From: Zygnema cylindricum
Lineage: Eukaryota > Streptophyta > Zygnematophyceae > Zygnematales > Zygnemataceae
Length of the DNA: 17,896 nt
Direction: 5' to 3'
Assembly: GCA_037447655.1 (NCBI GenBank)
Contig: JBBHKE010000981.1
Span: forward strand, 1-17,896
Shown here: in pieces, positions 1 to 8,060 of the stretch
Layout of the letters: each line of letters starts with the position of its first letter
How positions within the stretch are numbered: position 1 is the first letter of the stretch
The notes under the pieces: generated by a model
Told to the model about the DNA's origin: nothing
Databases searched by the model: none
What the model saw: only the letters and a program-made list of their open reading frames with translations
Translations under genes and position numbers: made by a program

Positions 1-140
1 CATGGCTCTAGCTTCCTCTCCAATTTCTCAGTGACTGCGACAAGTTTGAGAGTTGGAGAGAGAAGTTAGAGATAGACTGCCTCGACTTCTATATTTCTTT
101 TCAGACCTAGAAAATACTAATAAAACCCTTAGTTTCTACA
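1..140 (-). repeat. Partial copia LTR, inner-element subfamily, start of LTR in minus orientation
   Basis: The plus strand ends in ...TTAGTTTCTACA at 140, exactly as the inner-element LTRs do at 8047 and 13446. Read on the minus strand, an LTR begins TGTAGAAACTAA at 140 and runs leftward off the window. The 140 bases are nearly identical to 7908-8047, differing by a few substitutions and a small indel. This is therefore the outer edge of a third copy of the young subfamily, either a full element or a solo LTR. The sequence to its right (141 onward) is a different, plus-oriented LTR, so this copy seems to have landed inside that LTR. The target duplication cannot be checked because the other end is outside the window. 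Confidence 0.88.
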
Positions 141-615
141 GGCGGATGACACGTCGCAACATATGTTTGGACAGCGGATATCACGGGAGGAGCAACTACG
201 GCTCTGGAACTGACACACGTCAGCAAAACGGCCCTGCCGTACTATGGCCGTACAAGAAGTACAAAGGTACTTGTACATTCTTGTACTTTATAATCCAGTG
301 ATTTGTTGAGTACCCTTGTAATAAGTGTAGAGAGGTTGTTTAGGACTTAGAATATTTTTTGTTTTTTAGCCTCTCTCCTAGGGAGCACTTCTATTTATGG
401 ACCAACTTTGGTCAGCCATAACTTAATGCGGGTGAGCAATTTGAGTAACTCTTTTTGCTGCGGACTCAAGGGAGTCCAAGCTACACAGGGGTGTAGTCGT
501 TCAGATTTTTTGCGTGCCAGTACTTGTTCATTGCCAAAGACAAAGTGCAAATATTATCATGGAGGCTTCATGTAAGCTGGATTTTCTGTGGACCAATGGA
601 GGTCACAGAATTACA
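141..615 (+). repeat. Diverged copia LTR remnant A (3' part)
   Basis: This stretch is the 3' part of an LTR related to the outer element's. Shared landmarks appear in the same order as in 4300-4699: GCCGTAC.ATGGCCGTA, the AAGTAC/TTGTAC block, TTTAGGACTTAGAA, AGCCTCTCTCCTAGGGAGC, CCAACTTTGG, GACTCAAGGGAGTC, and the end ATGGAGGTCACAGAATTACA at 615. No primer-binding site follows the end, so it is not an intact 5' LTR. Its left side is cut by the minus-oriented LTR at 140. The first 80 bases align only weakly. Short open frames here are chance. Confidence 0.75.
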
Positions 616-1306
616 TATAGACGCAATTATACACATAGTACGGACGAGGGTATCGCACGAAACAAATATACCGTACATTTGTTTCAACGACTAATATTAA
701 AAGCCGGTTCGAATCGGACGGTCACAGTAAAAGCCGACATCACGGATGGGGCGCTTTGGCGGTTTTCGGTCACAGTCACACCAAGCGACATGTGGCGTTA
801 TCTCATTGGCTTGCGGCATTTCCGTAGAGCACTAAAACAAGTTCGGATGAGACGGGCGTTGCCTCCTTGGCCATGCTGTACAATGGCCGTACAGAAAGTA
901 CTCCGGCACCAATACCTTTCTGTACGGTAGAATGATATCATTGGTGCTGCTCCCCAACAGTAGAGGGTTTAGAGCAAGCTTTAGGACTTAGAAGAATCCC
1001 TATGTAGCCGCCTCTCTCCCAGATAGGTCTTGTATAAGAAGGTCATCTTTGACAACTGATAATATAGTGCCCAGGGGAGCAAACTGCCTGATTCCTTTTG
1101 CAGCAGACTTAAAGGAGTCTTGGCTAAGGGAGTCTTGCCTGATTCCTTTTGGAGCAAACTTAAAGGAGTCTTGGCTTCACTAGGGTGAAGTCAGTTGTCT
1201 GCAAGGGTGCTTGTAACTCTTATGCAAACTCAAAGGGGTTAGGGCTATCCTAGAGGCTTTGTGTGCGCTGCCTACTCTAAGGACCTATGGAGGTCTCAGA
1301 GTTGCA
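616..1306 (+). repeat. Diverged copia LTR remnant B (5'-truncated)
   Basis: A second plus-oriented LTR piece starts directly after remnant A. It contains the GAAACAAAT/ATTTGTTTC dyad (659-685), GGGGCGCTTTGGCGGTTTTC (750-769), CATTGGCTTGCGGCAT, the ATGGCCGTACAGAAAGTACT block, AGAGGGTTTAGAG, TAGGACTTAGAA, CCTCTCTCCCAGA and the LTR end CTATGGAGGTCTCAGAGTTGCA at 1306. About the first third of the LTR is missing. The base after 1306 starts AT-rich sequence with no primer-binding site, so this is either a solo LTR or the 3' LTR of a lost element. It carries a 51-bp tandem duplication. Confidence 0.8.
1085..1176 (+). repeat. 51-bp-period tandem duplication inside LTR remnant B
   Basis: TGCCTGATTCCTTTT starts at 1085 and again at 1136. 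About 41 bases match between the copies with only a few substitutions. The other LTRs have the corresponding segment once (for example near 4510-4560), so the duplication is private to this copy. Confidence 0.8.
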
Positions 1307-2239
1307 TTTTCATATCTAAGTAATTCACTAACTGTGAATTTACACTAATATTTCATACCTAGCTATTACACTAACTTAAAATAAATAGTGCATCATGTTG
1401 TTTATCATGCCCAAACAAAAGTTTTAGTGCGCAACCAGGGATCCAATTTCAAACCTGTCATTATAATAACTTTAATTGCAATATTCATTTAACCAAGCTC
1501 AGTTTTATCACGTAAATTGTTTACACATAAGTTTTACTTGCCCTATGTTTGAAGTTAATATATTTCCGTTATTATTATATATAATTCCTATATTATTTGG
1601 TGTGTTTATTTGGATACACCTTTCGTTCGACTTCATACGGAACGTTTTCAATACGATAAAAATATGTTTTAAATGCGCCATACTTTGATGAGGATAGACC
1701 AATACTGAAGGGTGAGGCGTGTGACAATTCGGCACATGGATGAGGGCGATTCATAAAATACTGTGACACGTAAATTATGTTTGTGGAGATTGCGACACGT
1801 GGCAAAATCCACATGTTGCACATAGTTGAATGTAGTTCGTTGGTTGAATTTGCGGCGTGCGTCCCGATCACGTCTCCCTCTTCTTCCGATCACTCGCGAC
1901 CTTGACTGGGAGTTGAGCCCCCTACCCCTCTCCTATCTAGCCCCAAAGATGAACCTCTCTCCCATTTGCATTCCCTTCCATTTGGTCACTTGCCAACATG
2001 CACGTTCAAAAGCACCCTCCCATAGCCGCCTACCAACTCAACCTCGCACATGCTTGCCAACCCCCACTCTTACCCTTATTCTATCACCTTCCGTAGAACT
2101 TGAACATTCACTAACCCATATCGCCCCTTACCCCCCTCCTCAACTTCAACAACCATCCCACCTTCATTATCTATCTCTCTTTCACATCAACTACCACCAC
2201 GACCCTCGTCTCCTCTTGGTGGTGCATTAATTTAAGACG
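1307..2239. other. Intergenic stretch without recognisable gene
   Basis: 1307-1700 is AT-rich with no coding signal. From about 1880 to 2220 the plus strand becomes strongly C- and CT-rich. One 134-residue frame (1826-2230) is open there, but its translation is a low-complexity mix of Pro, Ser, Leu and His with no motif I know. The CT-rich part lies just upstream of the decayed RT gene and could be its leader or a decayed proline-rich N-terminus, but nothing in the sequence proves this. Confidence 0.4.
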
Positions 2240-3624
2240 GGCGTCCATCCAACCAAACGCCACATCCTCCATCTTTGACCCCTTTATTTTTGACCCTTTT
2301 CGTTTTGGAGATGACATTAGCTCGGGTATCGAGCACGTGGCTATCTTGAGTGCCCTGCCCTAGGTGTCGCAAGTTGTACGCTACAAGGGCGGGTGTCAAA
2401 AGACGTTTAAAAATTTGCCCGAGGACCAAGGCCAACATTCTGCCTCATTTTCCTAAACACCCTAGGCACCCTCTTGTTCGTCGTTAGCCATCTCTGTCTG
2501 ATTGGCAATTCGTTCGACGCCTTGAAGTTTTTGGGTGCTATCACTTAGGCTACCTGTATCCACGTCTATACACCCGCATCCCCAATCATCTTCAAGAACA
2601 TGACCAAGCGGCTTTGGAACTTCCTTTGGATGTGTTTGCAAATGATTCTTCCAACGGAGCAGCTTGACAACTTCTCTTCATGTTTACACTCGGAATTTTG
2701 GTTTTGCCACCTCGTAGAGGAGTTAGAGGAGTTCAAAAGACCGAGTCTTGGTGGCAATGCTTTCTACGTGGCGATTGGGAATCTTTGCAACAGGAGCACG
2801 CAGATCGAGTAATTGTTCTTTCTGTCTCACCTCTTTGATGTCGGGCCCATTATTAAGCTCCACAACTAAAATACAGCGGGTTGTCCTCCTTCGTCGTTCG
2901 GGTGAATTCTCTCGGGTTGCGCGGGCTCTTCGGCCTTTCACCTCTCTATACTCGGAACGGATTGTTGACGTCTACGTTTGTTGCACCCTCATGCACTAGA
3001 AGATATCCTCTCTTTTGTTGAAAGACATGATCCTCTTGAATCGTTTGATTTACATTATGACGCCTTTACGAAGTCCCTCATCAGTTTCCCTCAACTTTTG
3101 GCGGGCATCCCCTCTGGTATGGTTTATGAATTTTTTCACAATATGAATTTCCTCCTAAGACCCCAACTTTGGGATTCAACCTCCTGTTTAAGGTAACGTC
3201 CAAAATGGCTCTTGGACACATTCCCTATAGTGTAGTCCCGTTTTTTTTTGCTACTCGACTTGTGGTTATTTAAAAGTTGCTGGAGGTATCCGTCCAATTG
3301 TTACTGGTGAAGTATTCTATCAATTCGTGGCTCCCACTATTTGCATCCAACTCGAAGGAGCGTTTTACAACCATTTTTGCCACATGAAATTGGTGTTGCT
3401 ATCAAAGGGGGTTGTGAGGAAATTGCCTATGCTTGCGAGCTCTTTTCTATCTTTATTCAGATTGGGTAGTCCTTAAAGTAGATGTCACTAACGTCTCCAA
3501 TACAATTGATCTTAATGCTATCTTTTTGCGAACTACGACACGCACCTTCACCAATAAACAAACTCTTTCCTTTTGTTCAAGCTTTTTATTCTTGGCTAAG
3601 CTCGCTACTCTTTCCTCTTGGGGG
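2240..3624 (+). pseudogene. Decayed non-LTR-type reverse transcriptase gene, copy 1 (interrupted)
   Basis: No long frame survives, but recognisable pieces follow one another on the plus strand in changing frames. A segment reading RSGEFSRVARAL lies near 2898-2935. A block near 3279-3320 reads AGGIRPIVTGEVFYQFVA, the RT fingers motif of the GGxRPI type. A stretch reading IKGGCEEIA lies near 3398-3424. Then VDVTNVSNTID with the expected motif-A Asp at 3481, and FPFVQAFYSW near 3560-3590. The same order occurs in copy 2 at the right end of the window (VDVSNAFNTMD, then FPFVKAFY), so the two are paralogous fragments. Copy 1 stops at the outer LTR boundary at 3624, before the QGDPLGG motif. Stops and frameshifts are many, so it is certainly non-functional. 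The 5' limit is approximate. Assignment to a particular non-LTR clade is not possible from sight. Confidence 0.65.
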
Positions 3625-4084
3625 AGTAAAAATCAATGGTTATTTAGTATTTTCTAGGTCTAAACATGTAAAATAAAATGCATGAAAATTTCAAAAACAG
3701 TCTGCCTCTAACTCCTCTCTTCAGCTCCCACACTTGTCGTAGTCACTCAAGGTTAGAGAGGGAGCTAGAGCCATGGCTGCCTATGCTGTCTAGAGAGACC
3801 TATGCTGTCTAGAGAGAGAGAGATAGGCGGCAAATTTTGGTAGGTTTACCAAAACGTACTTGACGGATACAGAGTTTGATCTTGGTACCTGCCATCTGTC
3901 AAGCTAACAACAGCCGATAGCTATATCTTATTGTCTAGGATCGGTGTTAGCATGTATATAGTTTGATAAGTATTTAAAAGTATACATGTACGTAAATTCA
4001 TTTAACGACGCGAACAAACATATAACAAAGACACAGTTAGAATATACGTAGGGCTTACAGTACTTTGCGAAACGAATAGCGCAC

Positions 4085-4108
4085 ATTTGTTTCGACGGTG
4101 AAACAAAT
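4085..4108. promoter_or_regulatory. Conserved 9-bp dyad in LTR (outer 5' LTR copy)
   Basis: ATTTGTTTC, six bases, then GAAACAAAT: a perfect inverted repeat. The same dyad with a six-base spacer recurs in the outer 3' LTR (15881-15904, one mismatch) and in both inner LTRs (7590-7613 and 12989-13012, perfect). In remnant B (659-685) the two arms occur in reverse order around nine bases. Here a third, imperfect arm GAAACGAAT lies just upstream. Conservation across LTRs that differ widely elsewhere suggests a protein site or RNA hairpin. The function is not known. Confidence 0.55.
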
Positions 4109-4224
4109 ACCGTACATTGATTTTCGACGGCTATAATTTCAACCGGTTTTATCGAATGACCTCGTTTGGTGCCGAGATAGCGGAACAGGCGCTTTGGCGT
4201 TTTCTAGTCACCGCCACGTCAAGC

Positions 4225-4234
4225 GCCACGTGGC
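4225..4234. promoter_or_regulatory. G-box palindrome GCCACGTGGC in LTR
   Basis: A perfect 10-bp palindrome with a CACGTG core, 10 bases after a second ACGT core (GCCACGTC at 4213-4220). The CACGTG core is kept in the outer 3' LTR (16025-16030) and the inner 5' LTR (12865-12870), and is changed to CACGCG in the inner 3' LTR (7466-7471). G-boxes are bound by plant bZIP and bHLH factors. Whether it works as an enhancer here is inference. Confidence 0.45.
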
Positions 4235-4700
4235 ACGACATCATTAGCTTGCGGCATCTCCGGAAAATATGAGAACTAATGCGGATATGGTAAGCGTCAA
4301 CATTTCAGCCATGCCGTACGATGGCCGTAAAGAAAGTACTTCGGCACTTGTACCTTTTTGTACGACACAGTATTCTAATTGGTGCCGTACTCTAGTAGAG
4401 GGTTTACAGAGGGATATAGGACTTAGAAAATTTGGTAGGTAGCAGCCTCTCTCTCAGAGTGCTTCTGTACAAAAGGTCAACTTTGACCCTTCATAACTTA
4501 CTGCTCAGGGGAGCAAATTCAGAGATTCTTTTTGTTATCGACTCAAGGGAGTCTTCTCTTCAAGAGGTGAAGCTGGTTAGAGTTTTTTTTTGCCAAGTTT
4601 TTTTTAACAAAGTTACTGAAACACAAAGGGGTTAGGGTTATCCTAGGGGCTTCGTGTGAGCTGCTTATTCTGAAGACCTATGGAGGTCTCAGAATTGCAC

Positions 4701-4714
4701 GTTATGGGCCCACC
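4701..4714 (+). other. Primer-binding site, outer element: complementary to the anticodon arm of initiator tRNA-Met
   Basis: GTTATGGGCCCACC begins two bases after the LTR end at 4699. It is the reverse complement of GGTGGGCCCATAAC, the anticodon stem-loop of plant initiator tRNA-Met (anticodon CAT), and does not resemble the usual plant copia site (TGGTATCAGAGC, acceptor end). The same 14-mer sits at the same place in the inner element. Its ATG (4704-4706) is in frame with Gag. Confidence 0.85.
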
Positions 4715-5660
4715 CTCAAAAGTGCCCATATTTGGGAGAACTAGCTTTATATGTTGGGAGAGTATGATGAGAGGAGCTTTATGTGAGAAAAGGTTTTGGA
4801 GAATATTGAGTGGAAGGGTAAAGTGTCCATCAGGTCTTGGCATCCCTCTAGGGTTTGGAGGAAGCAGATTCCTCAAAGATGTAGATCCCACTCCAACAGA
4901 GGAAACAAAAGAAAGGGAGGTGGTGGACAAAGGAAATGAGAAGAAGACGATCACACCAATAGCAACCGATTCACCATTCATGTCACCTATTTCGAGGAAC
5001 GAAGAGAATGATACTCATACGTGGGACTATAACAAGATGGCGGCAAAGCATTATTGCATCCTCCGCCATCTTACTCAAGGGCTTGCAACTCCACATTTAC
5101 AGGTAGAGAGGGCATCCGATCTTTGGGTGGCTCTCATAGAGATGTATCGAAGTGGTAAGATTCAACAATAGCAGTTGGCTGATCAGAAAATTAATGCATA
5201 TGTATACAAAGGGGGGAAGATGTTGGATTTTTGTAATGAGCTCGCAACACATTTCATGGAGCTAGAGAGTGTTGGAAAAGTAGAAACTGAAAAAGAACTG
5301 CTTGCTCATGAAGATACCAGACGAGTTTAAGAATATAGTCAACCTTGTGCGAGACTTGTCGGACTCAACGTGGATAAAGAATTCAGTGGTAGGGATGATT
5401 CTTGTTCGGGAGAATACGATAGAGATCCGAAAGGGAGGAAAGAGTGGGCAAGCTTTGGCAGCCGGGACCAATTGGAGGAACAGTGATTCTCGAAAACCAG
5501 TCGGAAATTATGGAGGGGGGGCAGAAAAATCAGACCGATGAGTTCGGACCGAGGGCTCCCAAGGGTTTGTGTCATTTTTATAAGAAACTAGGGCACTATA
5601 TAGCGGAGTACATCAAGCTAACAAAACTTCAAGAAGAAAAAAAAAGGCTCTTGTGACACA
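4704..5660 (+). pseudogene. gag: Outer element Gag (decayed)
   Basis: The capsid-like part of the copia polyprotein starts at the ATG inside the primer-binding site (4704). An upstream in-frame ATG at 4680 lies in the LTR. The frame reads MGPPSKVPIF, then FICWESMM near residue 15, the usual copia Gag opening (bait peptide then W). It is open to a TAG at 5169, where the inner copy also has glutamines, so this is a nonsense change. It shifts frame near 5296 and again in a G-run near 5515. The zinc knuckle near 5567-5610 has two of its cysteines changed to tyrosine (CHFY...GHYIAEY), both explained by G-to-A changes. About 30 bases of the linker after the knuckle are deleted relative to the inner element. 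Gag would form the virus-like particle and bind RNA; this copy cannot. Confidence 0.88.
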
Positions 5661-6998
5661 AGTACATGAGGAGGAATCGAAGGATGAGGACGATGAGCTC
5701 TTGTTGGATGAGGAGTTGGAGAAGACCGAGGTCAAAATTTCACGAAGGATAAATGCGCCTTCTAAGGATTAAAAGGTGAAGGGGGTTGGATTGTGGATTC
5801 GGGTGCCTCCAAACACATTTGTAAAGAGAAACACCTGTTCACAAAGAGGAGAAAGATTCCCACGGTAGAGATAGAGTATGGGGATGGGAGAGTAGACACT
5901 ACTACTATGGATCTAAAAGTTTTAGTGTAGGGAAAAACATCCATAGTTACATTTTCTGATGTGTTGTTCATTCCAGAGTTAAATAAAAACCTCATCTCAA
6001 CATCTGTGTTATATGATAAGGGTTTTGAGACTAGCACTTAGAACGGAACCTTTACTGCTAGCTTTGAGGAGGAAGATTATTTAACTGCTGAAAAAGGTGG
6101 CCAAGGGATGTTTAAGCTGATTTTGAGCAATGAAAAAAGAAACTTTGTTATGCTGGTGTTCATGATATTATGTTGTGGCATAAGAGGCTTGGACATGTGC
6201 ATTTAGATAAGTTCAAAGATATGAAAAAGATGTGAATAGTAGAAGGAATTCAGTTTGGAGAAAGTGAAAACCTAGGTAACTATAGTGGTTATTCTCAAGG
6301 TAAGGCACACAAGTTACCCTTCCCAAAAGAAGCAACTTACAAAGGAGAAAAATTTGTAGACTTGGTACACAATGATATTTGGGGACCGACCAAAGTGCAT
6401 TCACTCGTGGATAAGAAGTTTATGATGACAATCACTGACGATTTCGGTATTCTAGAGTGTACTTTTTGAAAAAGAAATTATAGGCTCCACAGGTTTTTAA
6501 GGAATATAAAGCTTGGAGTGAGAAATTTCATGAAACCTCTATTTAGAAAGTAAGGAGTGATAATAGGGGAGAATATACCTCCAAACAGTTTGAGGATTTT
6601 CTGAGAGAAGATGGAGTGCAACATCAAAAGACAGTCCTTGAAAATCCTGAGCAGAATGGTGTAGCCGAGAGTTTAAATAGGACACTAAATGATAGTGCTA
6701 GGAGTATGTTGTCGGATAAGAAGATAGGAAAGAGATTCTGGGCAGAAGCAATGTACTGTGCTAATTATCTCAGGAATAGAGTTCTTACTTTGGCAGTAAA
6801 AGGCCAAACTCCTTATGAGAGATGGACTGGCCGAAACTAGATGTAACACTCTTAAAGGTTTTCGGTAGTCAAGAGTTCAATCTGGAAACATATCGGTCAA
6901 ATTGGAAGTTGGATCCGAAAGGAAAACTAGGATACATGCTAGGATATGATGAAGATGTAAAAGGATATAGAATCTATGATCTTAAGAGAGAAGATATA
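5661..6998 (+). pseudogene. pol: Outer element protease and integrase, first part (decayed, cut by inner insertion)
   Basis: After an acidic linker (EDDELLLDEEL), the aspartic protease motif DSGAS is intact at 5796-5810. The integrase zinc domain follows (HKRLGH near 6178-6195), then the core: VHNDIWG with the first Asp (near 6365-6385), RSDNRGEY with the second Asp but Gly changed to Arg, and NGVAESLNR with the Glu (near 6655-6680). A frame of 74 codons (6616-6840) covers this last part. Visible lesions include in-frame stops (for example TGA at 6233 and TAG at 6838) and several frameshifts. The reading ends at ...REDI at 6998, where the inner element begins. It resumes at 13452 with the very next codon, so this is one gene interrupted by insertion. 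Confidence 0.88.
6994..6998 (+). repeat. Target-site duplication ATATA, left copy
   Basis: ATATA directly precedes the inner element's terminal TGAAAC and is repeated at 13447-13451 after its other end (TCTACA). Five bases is the normal copia duplication length. Deleting the insert plus one copy restores GAAGATATAATCCTAGTG, which continues the outer reading frame and matches the inner element's own sequence there. Confidence 0.95.
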
Positions 6999-8047
6999 TG
7001 AAACTCTGAGACCTCCATAGGTCCTCAGAGTAGACAGCTTCCAAGAAGCCTCTAAGATAATCCTGACCCCTTTGTGTTTCAGCAAAACTAACTGCCACCC
7101 TGATAGACAAAAACCCTGACCACCTGCACCCTTGTGAAGGCAAGACTCCCTTGAGTCGATAGCAAAAAGAATCTCTGAATTTGCTCCCCTGAGCAGTTAG
7201 TTATGGAGGGTCAATGATGACCTTTAATATAGAAGCTCTCTGGGAGAGAGGGTCTTATCTCCTAATATTTCTAAGTCCTATCTCTCTCACAGACTCTATC
7301 TACTGATGTACGAAACCAATCAGAATTGAGTTCCGTACGAAAAAATACAGCTGCCGGTGTACTTTAGGTACGGACATTGTACGACATGGCCTAAATGTCG
7401 ACACATGTCATATCCGGATTCGATCCCATAATCTCCGAAGATTCCACGATCCAACGTAATTTCGCCACGCGTCATCCGATGTGGCGATGGCCACAAACCG
7501 CTGAAATCTTCCTCCGCGATCTCGGCGCTAATTGCGACCGTCCGATTAGAATCTAATTTAATCGTGGCCGTAATAAATACATGTGCGGTATTTGTTTCAC
7601 TTTCGAAACAAATGCGCGGTATTGATTTTTAGTTCGTACCGTAATCCGTACTTTATATATTACCAGATCTATGTATCCCGTAATCTATTATAGTTAAATG
7701 ATTTATCCCACATGTACATGTTTAAATCTTTATCGTACTATATACTTTGTAAGACTACTTCTAGACTTAAAGACTAAGGCTACCGGCTATTTCCTGTCTG
7801 CCGGCCGGTAGGTACAAGGATCAATTCCTGTCGCTGGCACATTCCTTTTAAATAGATAAACCCTAACTAATATAAATTTCCCGTAAACCTCAGGATAGCC
7901 TAGGTAGCCATGGCTCTAGCTTCCTCTCCAATTTCTCAGTGACTGCGACAAGTTTGAGATTTGGAGAGAGAAGTTAGAGATAGACTGCCTCGGCTTCTTT
8001 TTTTCTTTTCAGACGTAGAAAATACTTAAAAACCATTAGTTTCTACA
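6999..8047 (-). repeat. 3' LTR of inner element (1049 bp)
   Basis: On the plus strand it runs from TGAAACTCTGAGACC at 6999 to TTAGTTTCTACA at 8047. Equal in length to the 5' LTR and aligned to it end to end. It carries the perfect ATTTGTTTC/GAAACAAAT dyad (7590-7613) and a TATATAAA box on the minus strand (7652-7659). Its G-box is mutated to CACGCG (7466-7471). Confidence 0.95.
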
Positions 8048-8060
8048 CTCCCCTTATTTT
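8048..8060 (-). other. Polypurine tract of inner element
   Basis: On the minus strand AAAATAAGGGGAG ends directly at the 3' LTR and directly follows the polyprotein stop (8063-8061). This is where plus-strand DNA synthesis is primed in LTR elements. The outer element has AAAATAAGAGGAG in the same place. Confidence 0.85.

Larger units (their letters stand above)
3625..4699 (+). repeat. 5' LTR of outer element (1075 bp)
   Basis: The left boundary comes from alignment with the 3' LTR (TGTAGGAATTAATGG at 15431); here the first bases read AGTAAAAATCAATGG, so the terminal T has mutated to A. The right end is ...GGTCTCAGAATTGCA at 4699, one base before the primer-binding site. Internal marks are a 19-bp tandem repeat CCTATGCTGTCTAGAGAGA at 3780-3817 followed by a GA run, a possible TATA box (TATTTAAA, 3971-3978), the ATTTGTTTC/GAAACAAAT dyad at 4085-4108 and the palindrome GCCACGTGGC at 4225-4234. 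Confidence 0.9.

Noticed and set aside
514-930. 138-codon open frame as a gene
   Set aside because: It spans the junction of two LTR remnants (615/616) and its sequence is LTR DNA in every part, so it is a chance frame.
1826-2230. 134-codon open frame as a real gene
   Set aside because: The translation is low-complexity Pro/Ser/Leu/His from a C-rich stretch, with no motif and no support from neighbours.
3620-3624. GGGGG as target duplication of the outer element, against AGAGG at 16485-16489
   Set aside because: Only three of five bases agree and the left side is a G-run, so the match could be chance. The flanks also look rearranged.
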